Shown here: positions 40,369-48,970 of the stretch, one piece after another | How positions within the stretch are numbered: position 1 is the first letter of the stretch | Layout: every line of letters starts with the position of its first letter | Assembly: GCF_900129855.1 (NCBI RefSeq) | Contig: NZ_LT670819.1 | Span: forward strand, 6,696,001-6,760,000 | Source of the DNA: Streptomyces sp. 3214.6 | GTDB taxonomy: Bacteria; Actinomycetota; Actinomycetes; Streptomycetales; Streptomycetaceae | Direction: 5' to 3' | DNA: 64,000 bases | Notes under the pieces: generated by a model | The model's input: only the letters and a program-made list of their open reading frames with translations | What the model was told of the DNA's origin: nothing | Databases searched by the model: none | Position numbers and translations under genes: made by a program

Positions 40369-41865
40369 TCACATGTGTGCCGCCATGGGCTCCGGTGCTG
40401 TCTCCTGGTGGGGCTGTGCTGGCGTGCTGCTCCGGCTGCGGTAGAGGAAGGCCGTGATGACGGCGCCGAGAGCGAAGATGCCGGCGGACCACCAGAAGGC
40501 GGTGGTGAAGCTGTGCAGTTGGGCTTGGGCGAGCGTGTCGGCGCTGGGGGTGTGGTCTGCCAGGTAGGCAGTCGCGGCGCTGGCGGCGAGAGTGTTGAGC
40601 AGGGCCGTGCCGATGGAGCCGCCGACCTGCTGCATGGTGTTGACGGTGGCGGAGGCCGCGCCGATGTCAGTGGGGGCGACACCGGCGGTGGCGATGCCGA
40701 GGGCGGGCGGCATGACATGGCCGAGGCCGAGGCCGATGATCAGCAAGGGCGGCAGGACGTGGCTGGCGTAGGGGGTGTCGAGGCCGATTCCGGTGAGCCA
40801 GGCCAGGCCGGCGGCTGCGAGCAGCATGCCGGCTGGGACGGCGATGCGGGGTCCGAGCCGCCGGACGGTGAGGTTGGTGGAGATCTGTGCGGACACGATG
40901 AGTGAGCCGATCATCGGGAGGAAGGCGACGCCGGTGCTCACCGGGCTGTAGCCGAGCGTGATCTGAAGGTAGTAGGTGAGGAACAGGAAGATTCCGAACA
41001 TGCCGCTCGCGGCGACCAGAACGGCGGTGAAGGAGGCGGCGCGGTCACGGTCGCGCAGGATGCGCAGGGGAAGGAGCGGGTTGGCCGACCGGGTCTGCCA
41101 GAAGGCGAACGCGGCGACCAGTGCCACTCCGGCGGGCAGGAGGCCCCAGGTCGCCGCGGAGTCCCAGCCGTTGGACTCGGCCTTGGACAGGCCGTAGACC
41201 AGGCAGAACAGTCCTGCGGAGACCAGGGCCGTGCCGGGCAAGTCGAGAATGGGCTTGGCCCCGCGCTCAGTGCGGTGGAGGTGCAGGGCGCCTCCGACCA
41301 GGGCGAGTGCTGCGAAGGCCAGGTTTACGTACAGGGTCCAGCGCCAGCTCAGGTGCTCGGTGAGCAGACCGCCGAGCAGAAGCCCGATCGCGCCGCCGGT
41401 GCCCGCGATGGCGCCGAAGACGCCCATCGCCTTGGCACGTTCCTTGCCCTCGGTGAAGGTGACGTTCAGCAGGGTGAGGGCCGAGGGGGACAGGATCGCC
41501 CCGAAGACGCCCTGCAGGGCGCGCCCTACGATCAGCAGCTCGAAGTTCCCGGCGGCGCCCGCCAAGGCGGAAGCAACCGCGAAGCCGGTGACTCCGACGA
41601 GGAAGACGCGCTTGTGTCCGAACAGGTCCGCCAGGCGTCCGCCGACGAGGAGCAGGCTGCCGAAGGCCAGGGAGTAGGCGGTCACCACCCACTGCCGGTC
41701 GGAGTCAGAGAAGCCGAGATCGTGCTGGGCGGAGGGCAGGGCGATGTTCACGATCGTGGCGTCGAGGACGACCATCAGCTGGGCGGCGCCAATGACGGCC
41801 AGCACCCACCAGCGGCGGCGGTCCAAGGGGAGTGCCTCGGCGGAGCGGGGCGGTCGGACAGACAT
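40369..41865 (-). CDS. DHA2-type MFS drug efflux transporter
   Basis: This 498-residue, 14-helix transporter has the QacA/EmrB features: helix 1 AQLMVVLDATIVNIALPSAQ, motif A GGRLADLFGHKRVFLVG, and motif C AIAGTGGAIGLLLGGLL. The ATG at 41865 follows an AGGAG ribosome site. It is divergent from a TetR regulator whose operator-like repeat lies in the 167-bp gap, so it is probably a drug-inducible pump. Its 3' end stops 24 bp before the broken glycerophosphotransferase, suggesting insertion of a regulator/pump cassette. Confidence 0.92.
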   Translation of the reverse strand: MSVRPPRSAEALPLDRRRWWVLAVIGAAQLMVVLDATIVNIALPSAQHDLGFSDSDRQWVVTAYSLAFGSLLLVGGRLADLFGHKRVFLVGVTGFAVASALAGAAGNFELLIVGRALQGVFGAILSPSALTLLNVTFTEGKERAKAMGVFGAIAGTGGAIGLLLGGLLTEHLSWRWTLYVNLAFAALALVGGALHLHRTERGAKPILDLPGTALVSAGLFCLVYGLSKAESNGWDSAATWGLLPAGVALVAAFAFWQTRSANPLLPLRILRDRDRAASFTAVLVAASGMFGIFLFLTYYLQITLGYSPVSTGVAFLPMIGSLIVSAQISTNLTVRRLGPRIAVPAGMLLAAAGLAWLTGIGLDTPYASHVLPPLLIIGLGLGHVMPPALGIATAGVAPTDIGAASATVNTMQQVGGSIGTALLNTLAASAATAYLADHTPSADTLAQAQLHSFTTAFWWSAGIFALGAVITAFLYRSRSSTPAQPHQETAPEPMAAHM

Positions 41866-41959
41866 ATGGAGGAACTCCTGTTCAGGAGGCGGAGGGAAGT
41901 GGCGCACGGTGCTGGCCGGCACGCAGAATCGGCGTCGTCGGCGGCAGCCCTCTAGAATG

Positions 41960-42001
41960 AATTCACCAGGTGCTGATATTTAATTCTGCACGTGGTGAAT
42001 T
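41960..42001. promoter_or_regulatory. 14-bp inverted-repeat operator of the MFS/TetR pair
   Basis: The arms aattcaccaggtgc (41960–41973) and gcacgtggtgaatt (41988–42001) match at 13 of 14 positions across a 14-bp AT-rich spacer that may hold a -10 box. Confidence 0.75.
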
Positions 42002-42032
42002 GCTGTGTCAAACCCATGCCAGGAGGCTCGCC

Positions 42033-42632
42033 ATGACCCCACCCACCCGGCTCGGACGCCGCCCGGGAGAAACCGGCACCCGCGAGACAATCCTGGAAGT
42101 GGCGCGCCGCAAGTTCGCCGAACTCGGCTACGACCGGACGACGATGCGGAGCGTGGCGGTCGAGGCCGAGGTCGACTCAGCCCTGGTCTCCCACTTCTTC
42201 GGCTCCAAGCAGCAGTTGTTCGCCGCAGCAGCGCCCCTGCCGTTCGACCCGGAGAGCGTGCTGGCCGAGCTGCTCGGCGGCCCAAGAGAGACCATCGGCC
42301 GGCGGCTGGCAGCCCACGTTCTGGGAACCGCCGACACCACGGACGGACGGCTGAAGATCACGGGGCTGATCCGTGCGGCGGCCTCCGAGGAGGCGGCCGC
42401 CAGGGTGCTGCGCGAGCGGGTCACCCAGGCCATGCTCGTTCCCCTTACCGAGGGGCTGAACGTGCCCCAGGCCCGGTTGCGCGCCGCCCTGGCCGCATCA
42501 CAGGCGGTCGGACTGATCATGGCTCGCGATGTGATCGGCCTGGAGGTACTGGCCGAGACCGAGACCGAGATCCTGGCCGGAGCGGTCGGCCAGGTACTCC
42601 AGCACTACCTCACCGGGCCCCTGGTCCTCTGA
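42033..42632 (+). CDS. TetR family repressor of the MFS pump
   Basis: This 199-residue protein has the TetR helix-turn-helix TRETILEVARRKFAELGYDR, TTMRSVAVEAEVDSALVSHF, FGSKQQLFAAA and a TetR_C domain of the Streptomyces pump-repressor type (RVLRERVTQAMLVPLTEGLN). The ATG at 42033 follows AGGAGG. Its position and the adjacent inverted repeat imply autoregulation and control of the divergent pump. Confidence 0.92.
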   Translation: MTPPTRLGRRPGETGTRETILEVARRKFAELGYDRTTMRSVAVEAEVDSALVSHFFGSKQQLFAAAAPLPFDPESVLAELLGGPRETIGRRLAAHVLGTADTTDGRLKITGLIRAAASEEAAARVLRERVTQAMLVPLTEGLNVPQARLRAALAASQAVGLIMARDVIGLEVLAETETEILAGAVGQVLQHYLTGPLVL

Positions 42633-42686
42633 CCCGTCACGACAACTGCGCCGGAGCTGTCATGCACACGGACCACGTAGCCCACC

Positions 42687-42758
42687 CAGTACACCAGCCG
42701 GGCCTTCGCCGACGCCTGCCGCAAGGCCGGCGTCCGTCAGTCGATGAACGCGATCGGA
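42687..42758 (+). pseudogene. IS3-family transposase fragment
   Basis: Twenty-four codons read QYTSRAFADACRKAGVRQSM then NAIG, matching the conserved block before the catalytic Glu of IS3 OrfB (QYTS…CRxAGVxxSM). Nothing else of the element is recognisable. The rest of 42633–43079 holds no supported gene. Confidence 0.6.
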
Positions 42759-43079
42759 GCCGCTGATCGAACCCGATCGGCACGAACGGTACGGACGGCA
42801 GATCGAGATCAGCGCGTTACCTTCCGTAGCCCACGTGGGGGGTGGGTCGTACACCTGCAGTCCTCGCTGACAGTGGACCCCGGTGGCGGGGGAGGATGAT
42901 CGGATGCCTTCGGAGGGGAAGGCACTGGTGAGCGCCGCGGGTGGGGTGAGGGCCAGGAAACGTGGCTGGTCCCCGCGTGGTCGGTGCGCTGCTCTCGGGG
43001 ACCGTTCGGTGGTACCGCTTGGGTAGCCTGCTGTCTCCTGGACCTCGGAACATGCACAAAGACGATGAGGTGGTGTGGC

Positions 43080-43403
43080 ATGGGCTCGTCGTCATGGGGT
43101 GCCGAGCTACTGAGTGGGCTTAAGCCGTTGTCCCGGGTGGTGCTGTTCGTGTGCCTGTGCGCTCTCGCGCTGCCGTTGTGGTTCGCCGCGCAGAACACTT
43201 ATCGGTTCATCGACGGGCACCGCACGAACACGGAAGGATACGTGCACTGCGAGTCGGGCGGCCCATGTCGCGGCGCGTGGCGTCTGCCTGCAGGGCAGCG
43301 TGGGACCGGTGAGATCCGCGGTCTCTCCTTCGCTGCCGATGAAGAGCTTCTGACGGACATACCGCTGTTCGCGGGCCAGGACTGGGCTGTCGCCGACCGC
43401 TGA
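43080..43403 (+). CDS. Small single-pass membrane protein, probably C-terminally truncated
   Basis: This 107-residue protein has one transmembrane helix (RVVLFVCLCALALPLWFAAQ) and an extracytoplasmic part with NTYRFIDGHRTNTEGYVHCE and two cysteines (HCESGGPCRG). The C-terminal LLTDIPLFAGQDWAVADR is followed at once by a stop formed by the first bases of the repeat copy at 43400. Homologues I recall continue with a second membrane segment, so the end was probably lost at this junction. Function is unknown. Confidence 0.65.
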   Translation: MGSSSWGAELLSGLKPLSRVVLFVCLCALALPLWFAAQNTYRFIDGHRTNTEGYVHCESGGPCRGAWRLPAGQRGTGEIRGLSFAADEELLTDIPLFAGQDWAVADR

Positions 43404-43770
43404 CCTGCGGAAACGTTCATTTTGTCCTGTCGGATCGTCAACTTCGCCTGAACGGACTGAATCCGCTGCTCGTGGGTTTGGGGTCTGACGGTGCTCGGGG
43501 AGCGCGAACTGCTCTGACCTGCGGCGGAGTAGGTGATCGAGGTTGTCGCTCGCCGTGCGGGCGACTGCCCTGAGGGTCTATGCCAAGATCCAGGGGCCGT
43601 ACAGGGGCCGGGACGGCGCGGCCGTGTCCAGGCCGACGATGTCTCCAGGCCGATTTGTTGTTCCGTTTACGGGTTGCGTGGCACGTGCTGCTGTCCCCAG
43701 TGCGGGAGTCGAGCACTGGGCCGACAGCGGAGACAGTGCAATATCGGCACGACGGTGCGTGGGCGCGGTT
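43400..43770. repeat. Post-att direct repeat, copy 2
   Basis: A diverged duplicate of 33227–33590, starting tgacctgcggaaacgttcattt, but without a tRNA fragment in front. It follows the truncated membrane protein and marks an old recombination junction. No gene is seen from 43404 to 44003. Confidence 0.8.
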
Positions 43771-43960
43771 AGGGCGACGGCGGCTGCCGTCTGCGCTGCG
43801 TAGGCGAAACATGGGTTGACGATCCGGTCCTAACGGATGGACCTTGCGCCGGCCGTGCCGGCGACCCGGTCGACGCAGAGACAGCCCTTGCCTTCGAGGC
43901 GTGTTGTCGAGCACGCAGGTGACTGCGGGAGCTGCAGCCATTCCCATTATGACGTCAGTG

Positions 43961-43990
43961 GTGTATGTTATCAGTGTAATAATTGCAGAT
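43961..43990 (+). promoter_or_regulatory. AT-rich promoter/operator of higBA
   Basis: An AT-rich patch upstream of higB contains ttat (43968–43971) and ataa (43979–43982) in inverted orientation and a taataat-like -10. Autoregulation by the HigA antitoxin is usual; the exact site is inferred. Confidence 0.4.
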
Positions 43991-44003
43991 GGGGGACGCC
44001 TGT

Positions 44004-44381
44004 ATGGCTTGGAAGATTGTCGTGGTCGAGCCGGCTCTTTCGTGGCTTCACGGCCTGCGCCGCACTGACCGCGACACCCTGATTCAGGTCAGCCAGGCTG
44101 TCGCTGCCCTTCAGGAGGAAGGGCCCGCGCTGGGTCGGCCTCTGGTGGACACGATCAAGGGCTCGGTGCTGTCGAACCTCAAGGAGCTCCGCCCCGGGTC
44201 GGCAGGTGCCACGGAAGTGCGGTTGCTGTTCGTGTTCGACCCGGACTGTCAGGCCGTGATCCTGGTCGGCGGTGACAAGGCGGGCAACTGGTCCGGCTGG
44301 TACCGCGTCGCGGTGCCCCAGGCGGAGCAGGCGTATGCGGAGCATCTGAAGCGAATCGATGGAGAGGACGGGGCACGATGA
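44004..44381 (+). CDS. higB: HigB-type RelE-fold toxin
   Basis: This 125-residue protein belongs to the RelE/HigB mRNA-interferase superfamily (DUF4258/phage Gp49-like branch). Visible are WLHGLRRTDRDTLIQVSQAV, GRPLVDTIKGSVLSNLKELR, TEVRLLFVFDPDCQAVILVG and the end QAEQAYAEHLKRI. It should cleave ribosome-bound mRNA when free. The toxin-first order and the ATGA overlap with the antitoxin are typical of higBA. The ATG at 44004 follows GGGGGACG. A near-identical 3' fragment occurs at 47459–47600. Confidence 0.9.
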   Translation: MAWKIVVVEPALSWLHGLRRTDRDTLIQVSQAVAALQEEGPALGRPLVDTIKGSVLSNLKELRPGSAGATEVRLLFVFDPDCQAVILVGGDKAGNWSGWYRVAVPQAEQAYAEHLKRIDGEDGAR

Positions 44382-44716
44382 CTGATCACCTCAAGGACCC
44401 GCAGGCCGTCTCCTGGGGAGACCTGGCTGAGGATTTCGCCTTCACCGATGCTGAGAAGGATCAGATCCAGAAGGGGGCGCAGGCGATGGTCCTGGCTTCC
44501 CGTGTGCACCGCCTCGCCGAGTTGCGGAAGCGGCAGCACACCACGCAGGTCCAGGTCGCCGAAGCCATGGGTGTCACCCAGGCCCGCGTCTCCCGCATCG
44601 AGAAGGGCCAACTGGAGCGCAGCGAGGTCGACACTCTCGCCGCCTACGTCAAGGCGCTCGGCGGCAAGCTGAAGATCGTCGCTGACTTCGGTGATGAGAC
44701 CTACGTCCTCGGCTGA
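44378..44716 (+). CDS. higA: HigA-type XRE antitoxin
   Basis: This 112-residue antitoxin has an XRE helix-turn-helix (TTQVQVAEAMGVTQARVSRI, EKGQLERSEVDTLAAYVKAL) and the end GGKLKIVADFGDETYVLG. It should neutralise HigB and repress the operon. It starts inside the higB stop (ATGA). A 16-bp hairpin terminator lies 69 bp downstream. The 3' end of a second copy is found at 60230–60345 beside att site 3. Confidence 0.93.
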   Translation: MTDHLKDPQAVSWGDLAEDFAFTDAEKDQIQKGAQAMVLASRVHRLAELRKRQHTTQVQVAEAMGVTQARVSRIEKGQLERSEVDTLAAYVKALGGKLKIVADFGDETYVLG

Positions 44717-44784
44717 CCCGATCGGCAGGCTGTGACCCAGGTTTATGCGCAGTTCGGTGGACGAGCTCGCGTCTTGATGCCAGG

Positions 44785-44823
44785 GATGATGCTCCACCCC
44801 GAGACAAGGGGTGGAGCATCATC
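44785..44823 (+). terminator. Perfect 16-bp hairpin terminator of higBA
   Basis: Arms gatgatgctccacccc (44785–44800) and ggggtggagcatcatc (44808–44823) pair perfectly over a 7-base loop. The remainder to 45100 holds no supported gene; aagattccc…ctgggctgaact at about 44853 resembles the IS110 3' end. Confidence 0.9.
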
Positions 44824-45100
44824 GCCTTGATCAGGGACTTCGCTGGGCGAAGATTCCCTCCTCTGGGCTGAACTGGGCAGAGTTGTCGCGAGCGCCCGTC
44901 TCGAACGAGCCAGCGGCCTTATTCCTCAGATCAGATCGCCACTACCGTGCCGGATGGCACGCGCCTACATGGCGAAGGTGCGCCGCAGGTTCGCGGCCGC
45001 CCGCTACCTGAGTCGGCTGTTGTTCGTGTCCGATGCGGGCGGGCGTCAGGACGCGGGGACGGACGCATCCTATTAGGTACCGGCGGTCGACCGGAGCAGG

Positions 45101-45134
45101 ACGGCCCGCCGGAACCTGGGTTCGGGCGGGCCGT
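45101..45134 (-). terminator. Hairpin terminator of the LamG protein gene
   Basis: A 10-bp perfect stem (acggcccgcc at 45101–45110, ggcgggccgt at 45125–45134) with gaacc/ggttc pairing inside it lies 47 bp beyond the minus-strand stop. Confidence 0.8.
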
Positions 45135-45180
45135 TGGCGAGGTCAGGGATCAGGGATCAGCACAGACAAGGATCCGTACC

Positions 45181-47307
45181 TCACCCCAGGCGCGAGACGT
45201 CCCTGTCCGTCAGCGCGCCCCAGTAGGCCTGTACCTCGTCCACGTCGCCATGCAGGTACTCGCCCCAGCCGTCATCGGACCTGGCCCGGCCGATTTGGAG
45301 GGCACCGGTGCTGTGCCAGCCGTTGGGGAGGCTCGCGGTCGCCTGGGCGTTGGTGTAGCCGTCGAGGTAGAGCCTGATCGTGTCGGTGGCGTCGTCGTAG
45401 ACCACGGCGAGGCGATGGCCTTGGCCCTCGCCTCCGTCCGCGCCCACGATCTGGGACACCACCTTCTCGGGGGCTCCGGCCTCGTCCTTCTCCGGCATCA
45501 CCAGTTGCCAGGTGTGCGTGGACGGCTCGTAGCGCACCTTGAAGGCGTCGGTGTGCTGGCCGGCCTGGGAGAGCACGGCCATCGGGTGGGCGGGCTCGGA
45601 GTCCGCGAGGCGAACCACGACGCCGAGAGTGAAACTGTCCCCGGTGTCCACGACGGGCCCGTCAGCAGCGGCGTACCCGCTCTCGCCGTCCAGCACCAGA
45701 TGCCCGTCACCGACGAGTGGCGGCGGCACGTAGGTGCAGTCCGGGTCGATGTCCGGGATACAGGAACTGTCGGAGCCCCGGTAGATCGAAGCCCCCGCGC
45801 CGAGCCGCAGCGGCGAGCCGTCCGACTGCTCGGGGCTCACACCGTCCGTCGCGTTCTCCAGCGACCAGTGGCCGAGCAGCTTCGGCTTGCGGTATGCCAG
45901 TTCGGCTACCTCGTCCGGCACCACGACCCGGTCGTGAACCTGCACGTCACCGATGTCCCCGTGCCACTGGTCCTCATAGCCGGCAGCCCTGAGGGCGCGC
46001 CCGATCTGGAAAGCGCCGGCCGCCTCGGCGGAAGTCGCATTGGCCGCGGTGCCGGCCTCGTGGCCGTTGACGTACAGTCGCGCCTTTCCGGTCTCGGCGT
46101 CGTACAGCCCCAGCAGATGGGCCCACTCGCCGGTCTCGGGGGCGCCGCCGGACACCTGCGCGCCGCCGATCGCGAACGACCAGGCGGCCCCGGAGTCCTG
46201 GCGGCGCAGCCCCAGGTCGAAGCCGGGCGTGCCGTCGGCATCCTGGCTGACGACGGTCATGTTCCGGTCGGTTTCGGCGGGCCGTACCCACGCGCTCACC
46301 GCGAAGGTCTTACGGATGTCGGTCGCCGGGGCGTCCGGGGTGAGAAAGCCCTGGCCGCTGCCGTCGAGGCCGACCGTGGTGGTGGCCGTGGTGCCTGTGG
46401 GCGCCGGGCCGCCGAAGGTCACGCCGGTCCCGGCGCGGGCGGCGGTGCCGGTCTCGGCGGCGGCCGAGGTGGAGTCCGGGTCGTCGTCCAGCTTCCAGCG
46501 GGCGACGGGAGCACGGCCGGCCTTCACGTTGAAGTCGTAATCCGACTCCCCGCTGCTTCGGCCCGACCGGTCGATCGCGCGGACCGTCAGCGACTTGGAT
46601 CCCGCGGAGAGCGGCAGGTACGGAATGGTCACGGCCGCGCCCGGCCGCTCCGCGGAGACGGTGCCGTAAGGGCCGCCCAGGAAGCCGTACGTGTATGACA
46701 CCACGTCGTCGGAAGGCGAGTGCATGGTGAAGTGGCCGTAGACGCCCACTCCGTCCACCCAGAACACGTCCTCCGGGTTGGGGTATTCGGGAGAGGCGAT
46801 CGTCGGCTTCTCCGGGCTCACGTCGTCGTACACGAACGAGCAGACCGAGCCGTCGCCCTCGTCGCTCCACGCGGAGGTCGCCTTGCCGTCGTTCGCGCGG
46901 ACATGCCAGGAGACGGCGATGTTCGCCGGGATGTCGTTCGGCATCGTCCAGTACTGGCGCGACCCCGAGGAAAGAATGATGGTGGTGTAGGTACGCTGCT
47001 GCTTCACTCCGGCCGCGTCCGTCCACCAGGCTTCGAACTCGCCACTGAGCGAACTGTATTCGGAGGGCTGGTTGTCCTCCTCCGGGTCGTACAGCACTGC
47101 ACTGAGCCTGGGCGGCGTCGAAACGTATGGCGTGTCGTCACCGGTCGCGCATGCCTTGCCTCCCGACTGGAGGTCTTGGACAAGCGGCTGATTCGGCGGC
47201 AGGTTGTCCACCGCGTACGCCGTACCGGCAGCCGTGGCCAACAGCGCCGCCGCACAGCTCCCCACCACCGTACGTCTGCGTCTTCCTGTCCTTGTGAACC
47301 TGGTCAA
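45181..47307 (-). CDS. Secreted protein with two LamG-like jelly-roll domains
   Basis: This 708-residue extracellular protein has a signal peptide (RRRRTVVGSCAAALLATAAG, cut after AYA). An N-terminal beta region (about 40–250) has fibronectin-like repeats ending SKSLTVRAIDRSGRSSGESD. Two concanavalin A/LamG domains follow (about 270–440, KTFAVSAWVRPAETDRNMTV and ARLYVNGHEAG; about 480–708, SFTLGVVVRLADSEPAHPMA and IRLYLDGYTN). Such domains bind glycans or proteins. The TTG at 47307 was chosen for its GGGGAGGG ribosome site; no ATG lies before the signal peptide in frame. It is monocistronic within the island. Confidence 0.87.
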   Translation of the reverse strand: MTRFTRTGRRRRTVVGSCAAALLATAAGTAYAVDNLPPNQPLVQDLQSGGKACATGDDTPYVSTPPRLSAVLYDPEEDNQPSEYSSLSGEFEAWWTDAAGVKQQRTYTTIILSSGSRQYWTMPNDIPANIAVSWHVRANDGKATSAWSDEGDGSVCSFVYDDVSPEKPTIASPEYPNPEDVFWVDGVGVYGHFTMHSPSDDVVSYTYGFLGGPYGTVSAERPGAAVTIPYLPLSAGSKSLTVRAIDRSGRSSGESDYDFNVKAGRAPVARWKLDDDPDSTSAAAETGTAARAGTGVTFGGPAPTGTTATTTVGLDGSGQGFLTPDAPATDIRKTFAVSAWVRPAETDRNMTVVSQDADGTPGFDLGLRRQDSGAAWSFAIGGAQVSGGAPETGEWAHLLGLYDAETGKARLYVNGHEAGTAANATSAEAAGAFQIGRALRAAGYEDQWHGDIGDVQVHDRVVVPDEVAELAYRKPKLLGHWSLENATDGVSPEQSDGSPLRLGAGASIYRGSDSSCIPDIDPDCTYVPPPLVGDGHLVLDGESGYAAADGPVVDTGDSFTLGVVVRLADSEPAHPMAVLSQAGQHTDAFKVRYEPSTHTWQLVMPEKDEAGAPEKVVSQIVGADGGEGQGHRLAVVYDDATDTIRLYLDGYTNAQATASLPNGWHSTGALQIGRARSDDGWGEYLHGDVDEVQAYWGALTDRDVSRLG

Positions 47308-47458
47308 GTGGCCCTCCCCTGTGAGTGCTTGACACTCGTGGATCACACGAGCGCCTGAAGCTAACAGAGGCCACTGACAGCACGGAAAGGCTTTCCCGGC
47401 CGACCTGTTCCAGAACTTCGGTGTGGTCGAAGCAGAACAACCAACAACGCCGGGAAGG

Positions 47459-47600
47459 CTCGGCAGGGGCACGGAAGTGCGGTTGCTGTTCGTGTTCGAC
47501 CCGGACCGCCAGGCCGTGATCCTGGTCGGCGGTGACAAGGCGGGTAACTGGGTCGGCTGGCATCGCGGCGCGGTGCCCCAGTCGGAGCAGGCGTATGCGT
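47459..47600 (+). pseudogene. higB: higB 3' fragment
   Basis: About 140 bp nearly identical to 44202–44343 of higB, coding TEVRLLFVFDPDRQAVILVG, GDKAGNWVGW and QSEQAYA before a stop. No start, no higA and no terminator accompany it. It lies 0.24 kb before att site 2. Confidence 0.9.
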
Positions 47601-47608
47601 AGCAGCAT

Positions 47609-47741
47609 CGCGTTGGAAGGGGAATCCGCTGCGGGAGGGGTTCCATACCCTCGGCTGAACAGGGCGGACGCGACTGCTTCTGCGGTAGGCGTACAGCTCA
47701 TCGTTTTCCAGGGGTCATTGAGGGGCCACAAGGACAGGAAC
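47609..47741 (-). pseudogene. IS110-family 3' end fragment
   Basis: This stretch matches 36445–36570, including gcgttggaa, gggaatccgctg, and ttgaggggccacaaggac at the transposase C-terminus. It abuts the higB fragment, so the IS probably landed in that higBA copy. Confidence 0.7.
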
Positions 47742-47843
47742 AGACCGACAAGCACTGCATAGTGCTGACACGGATCAGCACGTCTGACCTGCAAGAACGA
47801 CGTGAATCGGCAATGATCGGCAAGGGCCGCCAAGATCCTCAAA

Positions 47844-47889
47844 GGACTCATAATCCGTCGGCCGTGGGTTCGAGTCCCACCCGCCCCAC
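47844..47889 (+). other. att site 2, exact copy of the CAT tRNA 3' part
   Basis: All 46 bases equal 33168–33213. The bases just before (gatcggcaagggccgccaag then atcctcaaa) are shared with att site 3 but not with the tRNA gene, so they belong to the element arm. There is no 5' half, so it is not a functional tRNA. Confidence 0.92.
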
Positions 47890-47902
47890 TGAGTAGGGCT
47901 TT

Positions 47903-48190
47903 GACCTGCGGAAACGTCTCATCTGGGGTGCGGATGCAGGACTTTGGGCTGCGGGGCTGAATCCGCTGCTCGTGAGTTCAACTCCATGGCCGTCAGTGTG
48001 CGTTGGGGCCGCTTTGACCTGCGCAGACGTATCGGCCTGCGGCTGGAGGATGGCGTCGTGCGTGGGCTGTGCGAGCGTCTGGACGTCGAATTCTGGACGC
48101 TGGCTGGACGCGAGGATCCGGAAGTGGTGTCGCCCGGTGACTCCTGGGTGTCGGGAGACGGCCCAGGCCACAGTGGACTGACCGCCAGGC
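47903..48190. repeat. Post-att repeat, copy 3
   Basis: It starts tgacctgcggaaacgtctca like the sequence behind att site 3, then shares ctgaatccgctgctcgtga and ttctggacgctggct with it. No gene is supported between 47890 and 48236. Confidence 0.7.
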
Positions 48191-48236
48191 GGCCAGGTCG
48201 GTCAGAAGCTCGGTGCCCGTCGGCACCGCGCGAGCA

Positions 48237-48650
48237 TTACTGCCTGAGGTCGATCGTGCGGACCGGCTGCCCTGTCGTGCGGGCGATGGTTTCGAAGTCG
48301 CGGTCGTAGTGGAGCAGAGTGAGTCCCGCTTCTTCCGCGGCTGCGGCCACCAGGAGGTCCACGGGGCCCGCGCTGCGGTGTTCTCCCTTGGCGGTCAACT
48401 GTTCCTGGATGACGCGGCCGCGGCGGTAGACACCGTCGGGCATGGGGCACCAGGCGTAGTGGGCGTCAAGTGCCGACTTCAAGCGGGCGCGGTCCGTGGC
48501 CGAACGGGCCGAGTAGAGGACTTCCAGTTCGGTGAGGTCGCAGATCGCGACGAGGCCGGCGGCGATTCTGTCGTCCCATTCGGCCGTGTTCTGGCGGAGG
48601 AGGACGCGGGCGAGGGCGGAGGTGTCGATGAGGTAGTCGGCGAATGTCAC
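48237..48650 (-). CDS. vapC: VapC-type PIN-domain toxin (module 1)
   Basis: This 137-residue PIN-domain ribonuclease has its acidic residues in YLIDTSALARVL (first Asp), CDLTELEVLYSA (Glu) and SAGPVDLLVAAAA and LLHYDRDFETIA (Asps). VapC toxins cleave tRNA or rRNA. The GTG at 48650 overlaps the antitoxin stop (GTGA). It is related to the PIN protein at 53928–54335, with the same PVDLLV/VIDLLV core. Confidence 0.92.
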   Translation of the reverse strand: MTFADYLIDTSALARVLLRQNTAEWDDRIAAGLVAICDLTELEVLYSARSATDRARLKSALDAHYAWCPMPDGVYRRGRVIQEQLTAKGEHRSAGPVDLLVAAAAEEAGLTLLHYDRDFETIARTTGQPVRTIDLRQ

Positions 48651-48910
48651 TCGTGCGCTCCCGCGCCGCGGTCATCGTCCGCCGCGCCCGCGCTCGTGGG
48701 GCGGTATGCGCTTTTGTCCAGCAGTAGGTCGATGTCCAGAGCGCCCTCGGCCACAAGTTCGCGGGCCTCGTCGAGTGCTCGCAAACGCCGGTAGCGGACC
48801 GTGACTTCCCGCAGCGCGGTGTTGATGGTGTCGCGTTTGGTAGAGGTGCCGAGCTCTCTGGCAGCTGCCTCCAGTGCCTCGTCGTCGAGATCAATGACCG
48901 TCCGACTCAT
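48647..48910 (-). CDS. vapB: VapB-type ribbon-helix-helix antitoxin (module 1)
   Basis: This 87-residue antitoxin starts with the RHH DNA-binding segment SRTVIDLDDEALEAAARELG, TSTKRDTINTALREV, followed by an acidic toxin-binding tail. The ATG at 48910 follows GGAGG; an upstream in-frame start has no ribosome site. Its N-terminus is close to that of module 2 at 53698, pointing to a common origin. Confidence 0.92.
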   Translation of the reverse strand: MSRTVIDLDDEALEAAARELGTSTKRDTINTALREVTVRYRRLRALDEARELVAEGALDIDLLLDKSAYRPTSAGAADDDRGAGAHE

Positions 48911-48954
48911 GGTGGCCTCCTCCACTTGAGTGTATAAGGCGAAGTGTATCAAGA

Positions 48955-48970
48955 TACAAGATCTTTTGTA
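48955..48970. promoter_or_regulatory. AT-rich near-palindrome upstream of vapBC module 1
   Basis: tacaagatcttttgta, with gtatcaagatac just before it at about 48946–48957, is symmetric and AT-rich against a GC-rich background. It is a likely VapB operator/promoter. The rest up to 49287 holds no supported gene. Confidence 0.5.

Noticed and set aside
44955..45076. A 40-codon frame starting MARAYMAKVRRRF
   Set aside because: It is short, has no ribosome site and shows no family resemblance; it lies between two terminators in degraded DNA.
47844..47889. Considered as a second tRNA gene
   Set aside because: Only the 3' part from the anticodon stem is present; D arm and 5' acceptor strand are missing.
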